A DNA stretch of 64,000 bases from Candidatus Zixiibacteriota bacterium (lineage in GTDB: Bacteria; Zixibacteria; MSB-5A5; GN15; FEB-12), in contig JAGNLV010000001.1 in the NCBI GenBank assembly GCA_017999435.1, positions 1,267,435-1,331,434 of the forward strand, read 5' to 3'. The notes beneath the pieces were generated by a model. The model had not been told where the DNA came from, did not search any database, and saw nothing but the letters and a program-made list of their open reading frames with translations. Made by a program: the position numbers and the translations under genes. Shown here piece by piece: positions 38,587 to 47,943 of the stretch. How positions within the stretch are numbered: position 1 is the stretch's first letter; every line of letters begins with the position of its first letter.

Positions 38587-38615
38587 AAACCCGGCCTGTC
38601 AGCCAGGCCGGGTTT
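38587..38615 (-). terminator. Hairpin terminator, best T-run on minus strand
   Basis: AAACCCGGCCTG and CAGGCCGGGTTT make a twelve-pair stem with a five-base loop. On the minus strand it continues TTTATTTG; on the plus strand only CTATG follows. No minus-strand gene ends here, since asnS on the plus strand begins at 38829. The rest of 38442-38828 shows no gene. Confidence 0.6.
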
Positions 38616-38828
38616 CTATGTAGAAGTTGGGAACGTCTCTCGAAGGAGTCACACTCAGTTCATTCTCACCTTTAATACCTGCGAGCGCGGCGGAAGTTTC
38701 ATTGGGCGGGCGGGATTTCGCGCCCGGCCGCCCGTTTCTTGAGACTTGCCAAACCGCCCCCCGCTCGTTTTATTGCCACCGACAGCCCGATGTGCCCCGT
38801 GACCGGAACTGACGCGGAGAAGACACCG

Positions 38829-40226
38829 ATGGATTACAAAGTCCGGACCAGAATCAGGCGAATTGTCGTCGACGAACAGGTGCCGGTTGGGACCACCGTG
38901 ACCATCCTCGGCCTCGTGCGCACCATCCGCCGAAGCAAGGAAGTCGCCTTTGTCGAGGTCAACGACGGCTCCTGCATGCAGAACCTCCAGGGCGTCGTCT
39001 CCGACCCCGACCGGATTCCTGCCATCGACCGGATCCTCACCGGGGCCGCCGTCCGCCTGCGCGGGAAGCTGATCGAATCGCCCGCCCAGGGGCAGAAGTA
39101 CGAGGTCGCGGTCGAGGCGCTCGACCTGGTCGGGGAAGCGGATGCCACCTACCCGATCCAGAAGAAGCGCCACAGTTTCGAGACCCTCCGCGACATGGCC
39201 CACCTGCGTCCCCGGACCAACACCTTCGGCGCGGTCAACCGCATCCGCTCCCGGCTCGCCTACGCCATCCACACCTACTACCAGGAGCGCGGCTTCTACT
39301 ATATCCACACGCCGATCATCACCGCCTCCGACTGCGAAGGGGCGGGGGAACTCTTCCGCGTCACCACCCTCCCCCTCGACCAGCCTCCGAAGAAGGACGG
39401 CCGCGTCGACTGGGAGGCGGACTTTTTCGCCGCCGAGGCCTACCTGAGCGTTTCCGGCCAGCTCGAGGGGGAGCTCCTGGCGGCCGCTCTCGGCGACATC
39501 TACACTTTCGGCCCCACTTTTCGCGCCGAGAACTCCAACACCGCCCGCCACGCGAGCGAGTTCTGGATGGTGGAGCCGGAGATGGCGTGGGCCGAGCTCG
39601 AGGACGACATGGACCTCGCCGAGGACTTCCTCAAATACCTCTTCCGCTTCGCCCTCGACGACTGCGCCGGCGACATGGCCTTCTTCAACCAGCGGATCGA
39701 CCACAAACTGATCGAGACCCTCGAGAGCATCGTCGCCTCCGAGTTCGTCCGCGTGAGCTACACCGATGCGATTGCGCAGCTTCAGAAATCCGGCCGGAAG
39801 TTCGAGTTCCCCGCCGAGTGGGGGCTGGACCTCCAGACCGAGCACGAGCGCTGCCTGACCGAGGTGGTTTACAAGCGGCCGGTGATCGTGTACGATTACC
39901 CGCTCGCGATCAAGGCCTTCTACATGCGGGTGAACGACGACTGGAAAACCGTCCGCGCCATGGACGTCCTCGTCCCCCGCGTCGGCGAAATCATCGGCGG
40001 CTCCCAGCGCGAGGAGCGCCTCGACGTGCTGCAGAAGCACATGGAGATGAAGGGCCTCACCAACTGGGAGAACTACGCCTGGTATTTCGACATTCGCCGC
40101 TACGGGAGCATGCCGCACGCCGGGTTCGGGCTCGGTTTCGACCGCGCTGTCATGTACATCACCGGCATGCAGAACATCCGCGACGTCCTCCCCTTCCCCC
40201 GCGTCCCCCGCTGGGCGAAATTCTAG
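38829..40226 (+). CDS. asnS: Asparaginyl-tRNA synthetase
   Basis: The product is about 465 residues, as in E. coli. The OB anticodon-binding domain ([21 protein letters not shown]) is followed by class II motif 2 ([19 protein letters not shown]) and motif 3 ([15 protein letters not shown]). The residues [19 protein letters not shown] separate it from AspRS. Start at the ATG in GATGGATTACAAAG, with GGAG ten bases upstream; longer in-frame starts look untranslated. Confidence 0.95.
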   Translation: MDYKVRTRIRRIVVDEQVPVGTTVTILGLVRTIRRSKEVAFVEVNDGSCMQNLQGVVSDPDRIPAIDRILTGAAVRLRGKLIESPAQGQKYEVAVEALDLVGEADATYPIQKKRHSFETLRDMAHLRPRTNTFGAVNRIRSRLAYAIHTYYQERGFYYIHTPIITASDCEGAGELFRVTTLPLDQPPKKDGRVDWEADFFAAEAYLSVSGQLEGELLAAALGDIYTFGPTFRAENSNTARHASEFWMVEPEMAWAELEDDMDLAEDFLKYLFRFALDDCAGDMAFFNQRIDHKLIETLESIVASEFVRVSYTDAIAQLQKSGRKFEFPAEWGLDLQTEHERCLTEVVYKRPVIVYDYPLAIKAFYMRVNDDWKTVRAMDVLVPRVGEIIGGSQREERLDVLQKHMEMKGLTNWENYAWYFDIRRYGSMPHAGFGLGFDRAVMYITGMQNIRDVLPFPRVPRWAKF

Positions 40227-40262
40227 CCGGCAGAGAGAGCGAGCGGTCGGGCCCGCCCTTCC

Positions 40263-41105
40263 TCACCGGCCGGGAACCGCTCCGCCGCTCAGCATCGCGA
40301 TGATCGCGTACACGATCCCCCCGAACACGCCCCCGACATTCGCCAGCATGTGCACGCCGATCGCCGGGACCAGGGAGCCGGTCCGCTCCCGTTGGTGCGC
40401 CGCCAGCAATCCCACGGAGAAGGTGAACAGGAGAATGATTACGACCGTGACGGCATCCGTGTGGCTGAGCAGGAGCACGAGATGCATGGCCGCGAAAAAC
40501 GCCGCGCTGATCAGCGCCGCCCGCCCGATCCGGAGAAACCTCGGCCCGAGCCGGGGCTCCCCGGCGGAGGCGATATGGCTCTGCAAGAACCCGCGCGTGA
40601 AAACCTCTTCTATCGTGCTGGAGAAAATCCACACGAACAGGATCACCTGCGGAAAAGTCAGCTCTCGCACCAGCGGGTTTCCTTTCCCCCCGCATGCCAG
40701 CATCGCCGCCGTGGCGAGCGTTCCCAGACCCAGCGCGGTCAGGCCGATCGGCATCCACCCGGCTAGCGCGGCCGACCAGTGCCGATCCGGGCGGGGAAGA
40801 CGAAACCCGTAGTTGGCGAATCGCCCGCGCCCGAAAACGGCGATCGCCCCGAGCGAAAGCCCCAGTTCGAGCGCCTGCGTGGTGAGAATCCGCGCGACCG
40901 CCCCGCTCAGCGCGAGCTTCGGCAGAATGACCGCCGCGACCGCGATCGCGAGAGCGACAGTCAACCCGGTAGCGACCCGGGCGTTCCCGGCGCCAACTGT
41001 CTTTCCTATCTTTCCTGTCTCTGATCCCACTATCCTATCCTGCCTTTCCCGGCCGCGCGCTCCGGCGGCCATAATACGGTACCCGCGGCCTTGCCGCAAC
41101 ACCAT
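40263..41105 (-). CDS. CPBP family intramembrane metalloprotease
   Basis: The product is up to 280 residues. The CPBP (CAAX/ABI) motifs are present: EEVFTRGFLQ (EExxxR), FFAAMHLVLLL, and HMLANVGGVFGG. There are about six hydrophobic segments. The first about 40 residues are basic and soluble, and an in-frame ATG at 41072 is a reasonable alternative start; no clear ribosome site decides. Members process prenylated proteins or signalling peptides; the substrate here is unknown. Confidence 0.82.
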   Translation of the reverse strand: MVLRQGRGYRIMAAGARGRERQDRIVGSETGKIGKTVGAGNARVATGLTVALAIAVAAVILPKLALSGAVARILTTQALELGLSLGAIAVFGRGRFANYGFRLPRPDRHWSAALAGWMPIGLTALGLGTLATAAMLACGGKGNPLVRELTFPQVILFVWIFSSTIEEVFTRGFLQSHIASAGEPRLGPRFLRIGRAALISAAFFAAMHLVLLLSHTDAVTVVIILLFTFSVGLLAAHQRERTGSLVPAIGVHMLANVGGVFGGIVYAIIAMLSGGAVPGR

Positions 41106-41158
41106 TCCCGGCTGGAGTCGAGGGGCAGCCCCGATGACGGCTCTTTCCCCCCGGCTTC

Positions 41159-41172
41159 TTGACCTGGGTCAA
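41159..41172 (+). promoter_or_regulatory. FNR/DNR-type operator
   Basis: TTGAC, CTGG, GTCAA: a perfect palindrome of the TTGAx-N4-xTCAA class bound by CRP/FNR-family regulators such as FNR, DNR or NNR. Its centre is 67 bases upstream of the ATG at 41233. Confidence 0.6.
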
Positions 41173-41232
41173 GGCTCTCCCCGGCCCCGAGGCCGACATT
41201 GCGCCAACGAAAACCATAATTCGGAGACTGCC

Positions 41233-42138
41233 ATGTCGACCTACATGAAACGCTTCGTCTACATGTCCCTGCTCTATCTCGCGGCGGGCGCCCTGTGCGG
41301 CATTCTGAGCGCCGGCGGATCTCCGGGCTACGCCGCCGTCTTCGCCCACACCCACTTCAACCTGCTTGGCTTCATGGCCATGATCGTCTTCGGCATCGGC
41401 TATTTCATACTTCCCCGTTTCAACGGCGCCGAGCTGCGCTGGCCCGCCTGGGTTCCCGTCCACTTCTGGCTCGGCAACGTCAGCCTGGTTGGGATGGTCC
41501 TCTTTCGCGGCCTCTACTCCCGCGACGGGAGCAATCTCTGGCACGTTCTCTTCCTCGCCGCCGCCGCCGTCCAGGCCGTCTCTTTGCTCATGTTCATCGT
41601 CAACATCTGGGTCACCCTGTCCCTCAAGAAGGCCCCCGCAGGCGCCGCCGCTGCTCCATCGGCTCCCCTCTCCCCGTCGATCAGCCTGACCGAAGACACG
41701 CGGATCGCCGACCTCATTGAGCGCTGCCCGTCGGTGCGCGAGGTCCTCGTCGGGCAGGGTTTGAAAATGCTCGATGTCCCGGGGCACCTCGACAAGGTCC
41801 GCAAAGTCGGTGTCACGCTCGGCATGGCGGCCGCCAACCACGGCCTTGACCTCCAGACGCTCATCCGCGCCGCCGAGGACGAGGTCAACCGTCCGCCGTC
41901 CCCCGCCCGTAGCGCCGCCTCCTCGGCCGCCCCGTTTGACATCACTTCCGAGACCCTGATCGGCGCCGTTCTCGAGCGCCACCCCCGCACGAACGTGATC
42001 TTCCAGCGCTATTTCGGCGACGGTTGTCTCGACTGCCCCGGCCAATCGTATGAGTCGATCGACCTCGCCTGCCGCATGCACGGCGTCGACCCGGAGCTCT
42101 TTCTCGCCGAACTTCAGGCTGCGGCGCGCGAGGCCTAG
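41233..42138 (+). CDS. Haem-copper-oxidase-like membrane protein with two DUF1858 domains
   Basis: The product is 301 residues. Residues 1-140 hold about four membrane helices, and AHTHFNLLGFMAMIVFGIGYFILP resembles the helices of CcoN/NorB-type oxidase subunits, with histidines in positions suited to haem binding, but far short of a full subunit I. After a Pro/Ala linker come two DUF1858-like domains (TEDTRIADLIERCPSVREVL and SETLIGAVLERHPRTNVIF), the second with the cysteine pair CLDC. DUF1858 occurs in proteins linked to anaerobic or nitric-oxide metabolism. With the FNR-type box upstream this suggests a redox or NO-responsive role (inference). The ATG follows GGAG by six bases. Confidence 0.8.
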   Translation: MSTYMKRFVYMSLLYLAAGALCGILSAGGSPGYAAVFAHTHFNLLGFMAMIVFGIGYFILPRFNGAELRWPAWVPVHFWLGNVSLVGMVLFRGLYSRDGSNLWHVLFLAAAAVQAVSLLMFIVNIWVTLSLKKAPAGAAAAPSAPLSPSISLTEDTRIADLIERCPSVREVLVGQGLKMLDVPGHLDKVRKVGVTLGMAAANHGLDLQTLIRAAEDEVNRPPSPARSAASSAAPFDITSETLIGAVLERHPRTNVIFQRYFGDGCLDCPGQSYESIDLACRMHGVDPELFLAELQAAAREA

Positions 42139-42189
42139 TTCGTTCCGCGCTTGCGGTGTTGAAACGGGTGGTGCGGGCTGGGCCGCGGG

Positions 42190-45100
42190 TCAGGGCTGCC
42201 GGCCCGCCTGGAGCTTGGCCAGCGCTGTCTGAGCCCCCTCCAGGGCCGGGTCGAGGCGAAGGGCCTCGCGGTAGTGTGCGATAGCAGCCGGGATGTTGCC
42301 CGCGGTCGCCTCGGCCGCCCCCATCCCCATGTGCGCCCGGGCGTACCGGATGTCCGCCTGCAGCGCTCGGCCGAAATAGTCCCGCGCCAGGTCGGGCCGG
42401 CCCATCCGGCCGTAGAGGTAGCCCAAATCGGTCAGAATGACCGGATTGCCCGGATTCTCCCGATCCGCCGTCAGCAGCGCGGGCAAGGCCTCGGTCAGGT
42501 TGTTGCGTTCGATCAGCGCCGCGGCCAGACCGTGGTAGGCCTTCGCCTCGCGAGGATCGCTCTGCACCCACTCCCGGTACAGCGCGGGCAGTTTGTCCGT
42601 CTGGCCGCCCCGGCTGTAGAGAAAAGCCAGGTAGCTGTAGGTCATGGCGGTCGCCCGGCCGGCCGCCACGGTCGCCTCAAGCCCCTCGATCTGGCAGGCG
42701 GCGCACGATTCCCGCGCCCGCTCGTCCTGGCAGAGCGAGAGCACCACCGGGTTTTGCCGGCAGTATGCGCACAGGAGGCTGTCGTGCCGCGCCCGCTGCG
42801 CTGGGGTCGCCCGGTCGTATGCGAGAATGGGCGGCACAAAACCGTGCATCGGCAGATGTACCGACAATTCGTATTCCAGAAAATCGATCTGCGACTCGAC
42901 CTCGGTCGCCACTTTCTCCTTCAGCCGCGCGAGCGGCTCCGTCAGTCTCCCCCCGGCGGCGATCCGGGCCGCGATTTCGGGGTCCGACCGGTACAGCAGC
43001 TTGGGCGCCGCATACTCCAGGCGCGGGTGGCTGTCGGTGTTTAGCGGGCCGCCGCCGAACAACTCTTTCAGGTTCTGCGCCCGGACCAGCCGGACGAGCA
43101 CGGCGGGATCGCGGACCGCGAAGTTGCCGCCCTGCCGGCAGTACTGTCCCATCTCCCGCGCGCGGGCAAGATTCAGCGGCCCGCTCCCCTTGATCCCGAC
43201 AAGCATCAGATCATTGCTGGCCGTGTCCGGCGAGGTCGCCACCAGGAGCGCGTTCGGGAAAACGTCGGCGAACGTCCGCCCCACCATCGCGAACGTCGGC
43301 CAGTCCATCTGGTACGTGTGGATGAACTGGACGAACATCCCCCCCTCCGTGAGCGCCTCCCGGGCATAGGTGAAATAGTCCCGCGTGAACAGCGTCGCCA
43401 GCCCGGCCATCCAGGGATTCGACGGTTCTGAAATCACGACGTCGTACTCCGCCGCGGTCATGGCCAGGTGCGCCCGGCCGTCCTGCACAATGAGCCGGGC
43501 CCGCGGGTCATCGAGCACGCCGTGGTTCCACGGCCGGAAATACTCGCTCGCCGTCACCACTTCCCGGCTGATCTCGACGATGTCGAGCCGCTCGATCGGG
43601 TAGCGGAGAATCTCCCCCGCGGTCACACCGCTCGCGAGACCCACGACCATCACCTGCTTCGCCTCGTTGCCGAACAGCAGGGGGAAATGGGCCAGGAGCG
43701 TCTGGGTGGGCATGTCGCCGCGGGTGGAAGCCTCGGGCTTGCCCGCGTTGGTCATGGACAAATCCTCGTTCCCCATGGCGTCGCGCGTCTTGAGCACGGT
43801 GGTGGTCCCGGCCACCCCGTCCCCGTAGTACACGACGTCGGCATTGAACAGCGGCGCGAGGATCTCCGGTCCGCGCAGCAGCGCCGACCACCACCCCACC
43901 TGGTCGGCCTTCACTCCCTGGTCCGCGATCCGGTGGTACTTGCCCAGGGCCAGGAGCCGGTGGTCCCAGCGCGGGTAGGCGAACACGAGGACCAGCGCGG
44001 CCGCCGCCGCGCCCGCCGCCGGCAGCCAGATGCGTCGGCGCACCGCCCCCGCCCGCAGGAGCACCCATCCGAAAACCAGCGCCCCGGCAAGCTGAATCGC
44101 GATCACCAGGCTCAGCCCATTCGCTTTCCCCAGTGCCGGCACGATCACGAACCCCGCGAGGAACGACCCGAGGACCGCTCCGATGGTGTTCACCGCGTAG
44201 GCAAACCCGATCGACCGCCCCACCCGCGCCGTTGAGGGCGTGAAGATTTTCCCGACCAGGGGGAAGGTGGCGCCGAGACAGAGGGTCGGCGGCAGCATGA
44301 ACAGGAAAAGCAGCGCCGCCTTGGCCGCGTTGAGCGCCGTGAAATTGTCCTGGAACGTCGCAATCAGCTTGGTGAAGAACAACTGGCTGTTCCCCAGCAC
44401 CTGGCTCACGCCCAGGGCCGCGGCCGCCGCCGCCACCTGCGTCACCAGAAGCAGCGGGGCCGGTTTCCGCGTCCGATCGGCCAGCCACCCGAACAGCATC
44501 GCTCCCAGCGCCAGCCCGATAATGAACGTCACCAGCACCACTGTGAACGAGTAGGTGGTCGGCCCCACAATCAGCCCGAGGAGTTTTGTCCAGATCACCT
44601 CGTACGACATCGAGCAGAAGCCGGACACGGCGAAAATCACGAGCGCGCCGCTGATGACTGCCCGCGGCGGCGTCTCCGCGACTTCCGCCGGGCCCGTCGC
44701 TCCCGCCTCCGCCGGCCGGCCCCGGGTGATCCGGGCGCGCCCCCCGACCAGCACACAGGTCAGCCCGATCGCCGCATTCAGCGCCACTGCCGTCGCCAGC
44801 GTTCCCCACATCCCGAACCACGCGATCAGCCAGAACCCGGTGGCGAGCGAACCGAATCCCGCCCCGATCGTATTCAAACCGTACAGCCGCCCCGTGTGCG
44901 TCCCCAGATGCCCCAGGCGGGAGACATAGAACCGGCTCAACACCGGCAGCGTCGCTCCCATGAAGGTCACCGGGAGAATGAGCAGGAGAGCGCAGCCCGC
45001 GAACGTGAGCAGGTTGTAGATCATCCCGTATTCGAACACGCCGTTGTACATGGCCGCGAACAGCGGTCGAAAGAGCGCCATCAGCCCCGGCAGCACCAGC

Positions 45101-45390
45101 CCGTACGCCCCCACCATCAACTCCAGGTATCCGTACAGCCGCACGAGTTCTTCCGGCTGCTTCACCCGGTCGACCACCCGGCCCGCCAGGTAGCTCCCCA
45201 AGCCGAGCCCGCCCATGAAAATCGTGAGGATGATGGAGATCGCGAAGGGTGCTCCGCCGATGATCTTCACGATCATCCGCGTCCACAGCACCTCGTAGAT
45301 GAGCCCGGTGAATCCGGAGAGAAAGAAACAGACCAGGATCAGGAGGGCGAGCTGCGATGGTGTGCGCGTTTTCTTCTTCACTGCGGTCAC
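42190..45390 (-). CDS. Fused MFS-like transporter / spermidine-synthase-like / TPR protein
   Basis: The product is 1066 residues. The first about 500 hold 12 or more membrane helices (LALLILVCFFLSGFTGLIYEV...), the membrane part of the family with a linked SpeE domain. Residues about 540-770 are the aminopropyltransferase-like Rossmann fold (VMVVGLASGVTAGEIL, LDIVEISREVV, DVVISEPSNPWMAG). After a Cys-rich stretch (CAYCRQNP, CAACQI), tetratricopeptide repeats run to the end (TEALPALLTADRENPGNPVI, LARDYFGRALQADIRYARAH). The PSNPW motif and membrane fusion are usual for this class; polyamine synthesis is not proven. GTG start, weak ribosome site, with a GTG nine bases on as alternative. Confidence 0.88.
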   Translation of the reverse strand: MTAVKKKTRTPSQLALLILVCFFLSGFTGLIYEVLWTRMIVKIIGGAPFAISIILTIFMGGLGLGSYLAGRVVDRVKQPEELVRLYGYLELMVGAYGLVLPGLMALFRPLFAAMYNGVFEYGMIYNLLTFAGCALLLILPVTFMGATLPVLSRFYVSRLGHLGTHTGRLYGLNTIGAGFGSLATGFWLIAWFGMWGTLATAVALNAAIGLTCVLVGGRARITRGRPAEAGATGPAEVAETPPRAVISGALVIFAVSGFCSMSYEVIWTKLLGLIVGPTTYSFTVVLVTFIIGLALGAMLFGWLADRTRKPAPLLLVTQVAAAAAALGVSQVLGNSQLFFTKLIATFQDNFTALNAAKAALLFLFMLPPTLCLGATFPLVGKIFTPSTARVGRSIGFAYAVNTIGAVLGSFLAGFVIVPALGKANGLSLVIAIQLAGALVFGWVLLRAGAVRRRIWLPAAGAAAAALVLVFAYPRWDHRLLALGKYHRIADQGVKADQVGWWSALLRGPEILAPLFNADVVYYGDGVAGTTTVLKTRDAMGNEDLSMTNAGKPEASTRGDMPTQTLLAHFPLLFGNEAKQVMVVGLASGVTAGEILRYPIERLDIVEISREVVTASEYFRPWNHGVLDDPRARLIVQDGRAHLAMTAAEYDVVISEPSNPWMAGLATLFTRDYFTYAREALTEGGMFVQFIHTYQMDWPTFAMVGRTFADVFPNALLVATSPDTASNDLMLVGIKGSGPLNLARAREMGQYCRQGGNFAVRDPAVLVRLVRAQNLKELFGGGPLNTDSHPRLEYAAPKLLYRSDPEIAARIAAGGRLTEPLARLKEKVATEVESQIDFLEYELSVHLPMHGFVPPILAYDRATPAQRARHDSLLCAYCRQNPVVLSLCQDERARESCAACQIEGLEATVAAGRATAMTYSYLAFLYSRGGQTDKLPALYREWVQSDPREAKAYHGLAAALIERNNLTEALPALLTADRENPGNPVILTDLGYLYGRMGRPDLARDYFGRALQADIRYARAHMGMGAAEATAGNIPAAIAHYREALRLDPALEGAQTALAKLQAGRQP

Positions 45391-45538
45391 CGTTGGTCGT
45401 CTGCCGGCGCGGTCTTGCGGAATATACGCTCTCCGCTGCCCGCGCGCATGGCAATTTCAGCGTCCCGCCCGTGCCGGCGGCCGACTGCGCTGCCGTCGGT
45501 CCCCCGGGGCGGCGCCCCGCGGCCGCCCGGGTTTCCCC

Positions 45539-46141
45539 TCAGCTCCTCGCTTTCAGCCGCGCGCTGATTGCCTCGCGCGCCCGCCGCAGCGCCTGGCCCC
45601 GGTGCGACACCGCGCTCTTCTCCGGCAGCCTCATGGCCGAAAACCGCTGTCCGGTTTCGCTGTGCACAAACACCGGGTCGTATCCGAACCCGTTTCCCGG
45701 CGCGATATCCTCGGCAATCCACCCCTCGGCCACCCCCTCGACCGTCTCGTGCGTCCCGTCGGCCCAGTCGATCGCAATCACGCAGCGAAACCGCGCCGTC
45801 CGCTCCGCTCGCGGCACCCCCGCCAACTCCTCCAGCAGCTTCCGGTTATTGTCGTCGTAGGTGACGTTGTCCCCGGCGTACCGCGAGGAGTACACACCCG
45901 GCTGCCCGCCGAGCGCATCCACTTCCAGCCCCGAATCGTCCGCCAGGGCCGGAAGGTCCGTGAAAGCGGCGATCCCCCGCGCTTTCAGCAGGGCGTTGGC
46001 CTCGAGCGTCTCCCCGGTTTCGTCGATTTCCGGAAAATCGAGAAAATCACCGGCCGTGAGGATGGTGATCGGGAGATCCTCAAGAAGGTGTCGGATTTCC
46101 CGTATTTTGTCGCGGTTGTTGGTGGCCAGCACGAGTTGCAT
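45539..46141 (-). CDS. rdgB: Non-canonical purine NTP pyrophosphatase (RdgB/HAM1)
   Basis: The product is 200 residues. The N-terminal motif MQLVLATNNRDKIREI (TxNxxK) binds the nucleotide; LADDSGLEVDALGGQPGVYSSRYAG and GFGYDPVFV...AMRLPEKSAVSHRGQAL are the other family signatures. It hydrolyses ITP, dITP and XTP to protect DNA. It may share a transcript with the fused gene to its left on this strand (gap about 148 bases). Confidence 0.96.
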   Translation of the reverse strand: MQLVLATNNRDKIREIRHLLEDLPITILTAGDFLDFPEIDETGETLEANALLKARGIAAFTDLPALADDSGLEVDALGGQPGVYSSRYAGDNVTYDDNNRKLLEELAGVPRAERTARFRCVIAIDWADGTHETVEGVAEGWIAEDIAPGNGFGYDPVFVHSETGQRFSAMRLPEKSAVSHRGQALRRAREAISARLKARS

Positions 46142-46729
46142 GGGGTCATTCCGTTCTTTCGGGCGTCCTGAATCGCCCCCAATGTAGCATCCATCCGCCG
46201 GCGCACAAGCCTAAAGCGCGCCCCTGGGTCTGCCGGCGACTGAGGGAGGTCGGCCGTCCAACGCCGGAGTGCGGAATTCGACGTGCATGCACGAGATTCC
46301 CGGCGCCGGTCTGATTCCTGCAGCGATCAGCCATCGCAGATCCCCCTGCCTGCGTCACGGGCGAGTCGCCCGACGCACTCCCGACGCAGATACTGCCTTA
46401 TTAATGCCTTTACTCCCAACGGCTTCGCCCACCATGCGTCACGCTGCGCCACCGTGGGCGTCACAACGGCGCGCAAACCCCGATGCGGCTGCTCGTGCGC
46501 GCTCTCCGTCTTCCTCGCCAACTGCTTCCCCGTCAATGCGATGCCCAGAAAGATGTCGGTAAGCTCGCGGTCCGGCACGCAAGTTGATGTCAGAACCCAT
46601 GCAGACAACGCGGCTGAGGCCGCGGCAGCACCACCTATCCCGCGACATTGCCCGCTTGGTGGGAGGTCGCGTCGTTGTAGAGGAAGCGAATTCGGCCAAT
46701 TGATATGCGAGGAGATGAACGGAGCCGTC
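46142..46729. other. Region without recognised gene (588 bases)
   Basis: Between rdgB and the gene at 46730. Several frames are open by chance, but none has a ribosome site with sensible protein composition (Arg/Ser/Pro-rich in all). Composition is near that of the neighbours. I saw no hairpin with a T-run, and no recognisable promoter for the gene at 46730. Confidence 0.4.
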
Positions 46730-47518
46730 ATGAAACTTTTGATGCGGCTGATCCTGTTGAGTCTGTCGCTGGTCTGCTCTGGTGGGTCGGCCGGCATGGA
46801 CGATGTTAAATGGGACGTGGACCAGGACACGGTTATGTCAGACGAACAACCTCTGCCTGAGCCGGTGCTTCTCATCGAGCGTTTTCAGTTGTATGTCTAC
46901 ATGGAATGTGAGCCGGATCATGAGGTGCTGAGAAACACCGGTCGGATGGGAATCGACATCCGTACCGCATACCGAACAGTTGGGTTTGATGCCATCACCA
47001 CCGATTCGTCGCTCACGCTGCGTCTGCGCACGCTCAATCGCGGAAAGCGGGAAGACCGGGTTTCTCTGCCGGCAGAGTCATTTGTGTTATACGTCACACT
47101 CCGATCGGATACCGCCTCGTACTGGGTCGAACGTACGGACACCGGCTTCAGCATTACGAGCCGTCGGCAGTCAAACTGGCTGGAGCTTGGTGATGTGCGC
47201 ACACTCGAAGCGAACGTCCGATGGATGCAATTTGCGAGAGATGCGACTCAGGGCGACGTGAAGGAATTTGTCAAGCAGCTGCGCGAGAATTTCGCGGACA
47301 TTGTGACCCTTGTCCAGATTGCGCCAGGGTACTACCCCTGCCTGCCGGCGCCCGTTGTGCAGTCTTCGACGATCGGAAGGCGGCTGCGCGCAAACAAGAC
47401 CGCCGCCGGGTATCTCGTCGGTTTTCAGGTACGCGGCGAGCCGGTCGACGTTCAGCGGGTGCGCAACTGGGTGATGCAGCAGCAGACACAGGAACTCGGG
47501 CGCAGTGGAAAAAATTGA
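46730..47518 (+). CDS. Exported protein of unknown function
   Basis: The product is 262 residues with an N-terminal hydrophobic signal (MKLLMRLILLSLSLVCSGGSAG). The cysteine could serve as a lipobox, but Val before it is atypical. The mature part is mixed (LLIERFQLYVYMECEPDHEVL, LTLRLRTLNRGKRED, VREFVKQLRENFADIVT-like helices) and matches no family I know. GGAG is five bases before the ATG. Codon composition is slightly less GC-rich than its neighbours, a weak hint of recent arrival. Confidence 0.65.
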   Translation: MKLLMRLILLSLSLVCSGGSAGMDDVKWDVDQDTVMSDEQPLPEPVLLIERFQLYVYMECEPDHEVLRNTGRMGIDIRTAYRTVGFDAITTDSSLTLRLRTLNRGKREDRVSLPAESFVLYVTLRSDTASYWVERTDTGFSITSRRQSNWLELGDVRTLEANVRWMQFARDATQGDVKEFVKQLRENFADIVTLVQIAPGYYPCLPAPVVQSSTIGRRLRANKTAAGYLVGFQVRGEPVDVQRVRNWVMQQQTQELGRSGKN

Positions 47519-47943
47519 ATCCGAGGCAGATCGCAGAAGCGATTATCGACCGTGGCTCCGGTGATGTACGTCGGAGTAACAGCCTATTCGGCTTATACTT
47601 TGGGGAGGAAAGACATGCGCCGCGGCAACGGCGGGGGACGTTACCGCCGACTCCGCGCCGGCGCAATTCCGAGCCGCCCGCAACCCTGCCGCCCCTGCCA
47701 TAGGATAACGGTCCTGCCGCAGACCGGGATATCTTTCGTTCCGGTGCCGAAGCAGCAGAAATCTCGGCAAAGGCGCCCCCACGGTCCAGGCGGACCGAGT
47801 TCCCTTTACCGCATCGACGCTCCCGCCGCGGGTCGATGTCAGAGGCTCCACGGGAGCCGGGAGACCCCGCCGAGCGCCGCCCCCGAACGGCGATGACGGG
47901 CGGCCCCTGCGGCAGCCGGCACGATCTCCGCGTCCCGCTCCCG
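47519..47943. other. Region without recognised gene (425 bases)
   Basis: Between the exported-protein gene and pruA, which face each other here. It contains hairpins CATCGAC...GTCGATG (about 47813-47839) and GGCTCC-ACG-GGAGCC (47844-47858) that may act as convergent terminators, though neither has a T-run. A small basic ORF at 47614 was rejected. Confidence 0.4.

Noticed and set aside
46142..46729. Degenerate gene in front of the exported-protein gene
   Set aside because: No frame in it could be matched to any family; open frames appear random.
47614..47896. Small basic ORF with a TATACT and a GGGGAGG before its ATG
   Set aside because: The -10-like box is too close to the ribosome site for a normal leader, there is no -35, and the 94-residue product is low-complexity Arg/Pro/Gly.
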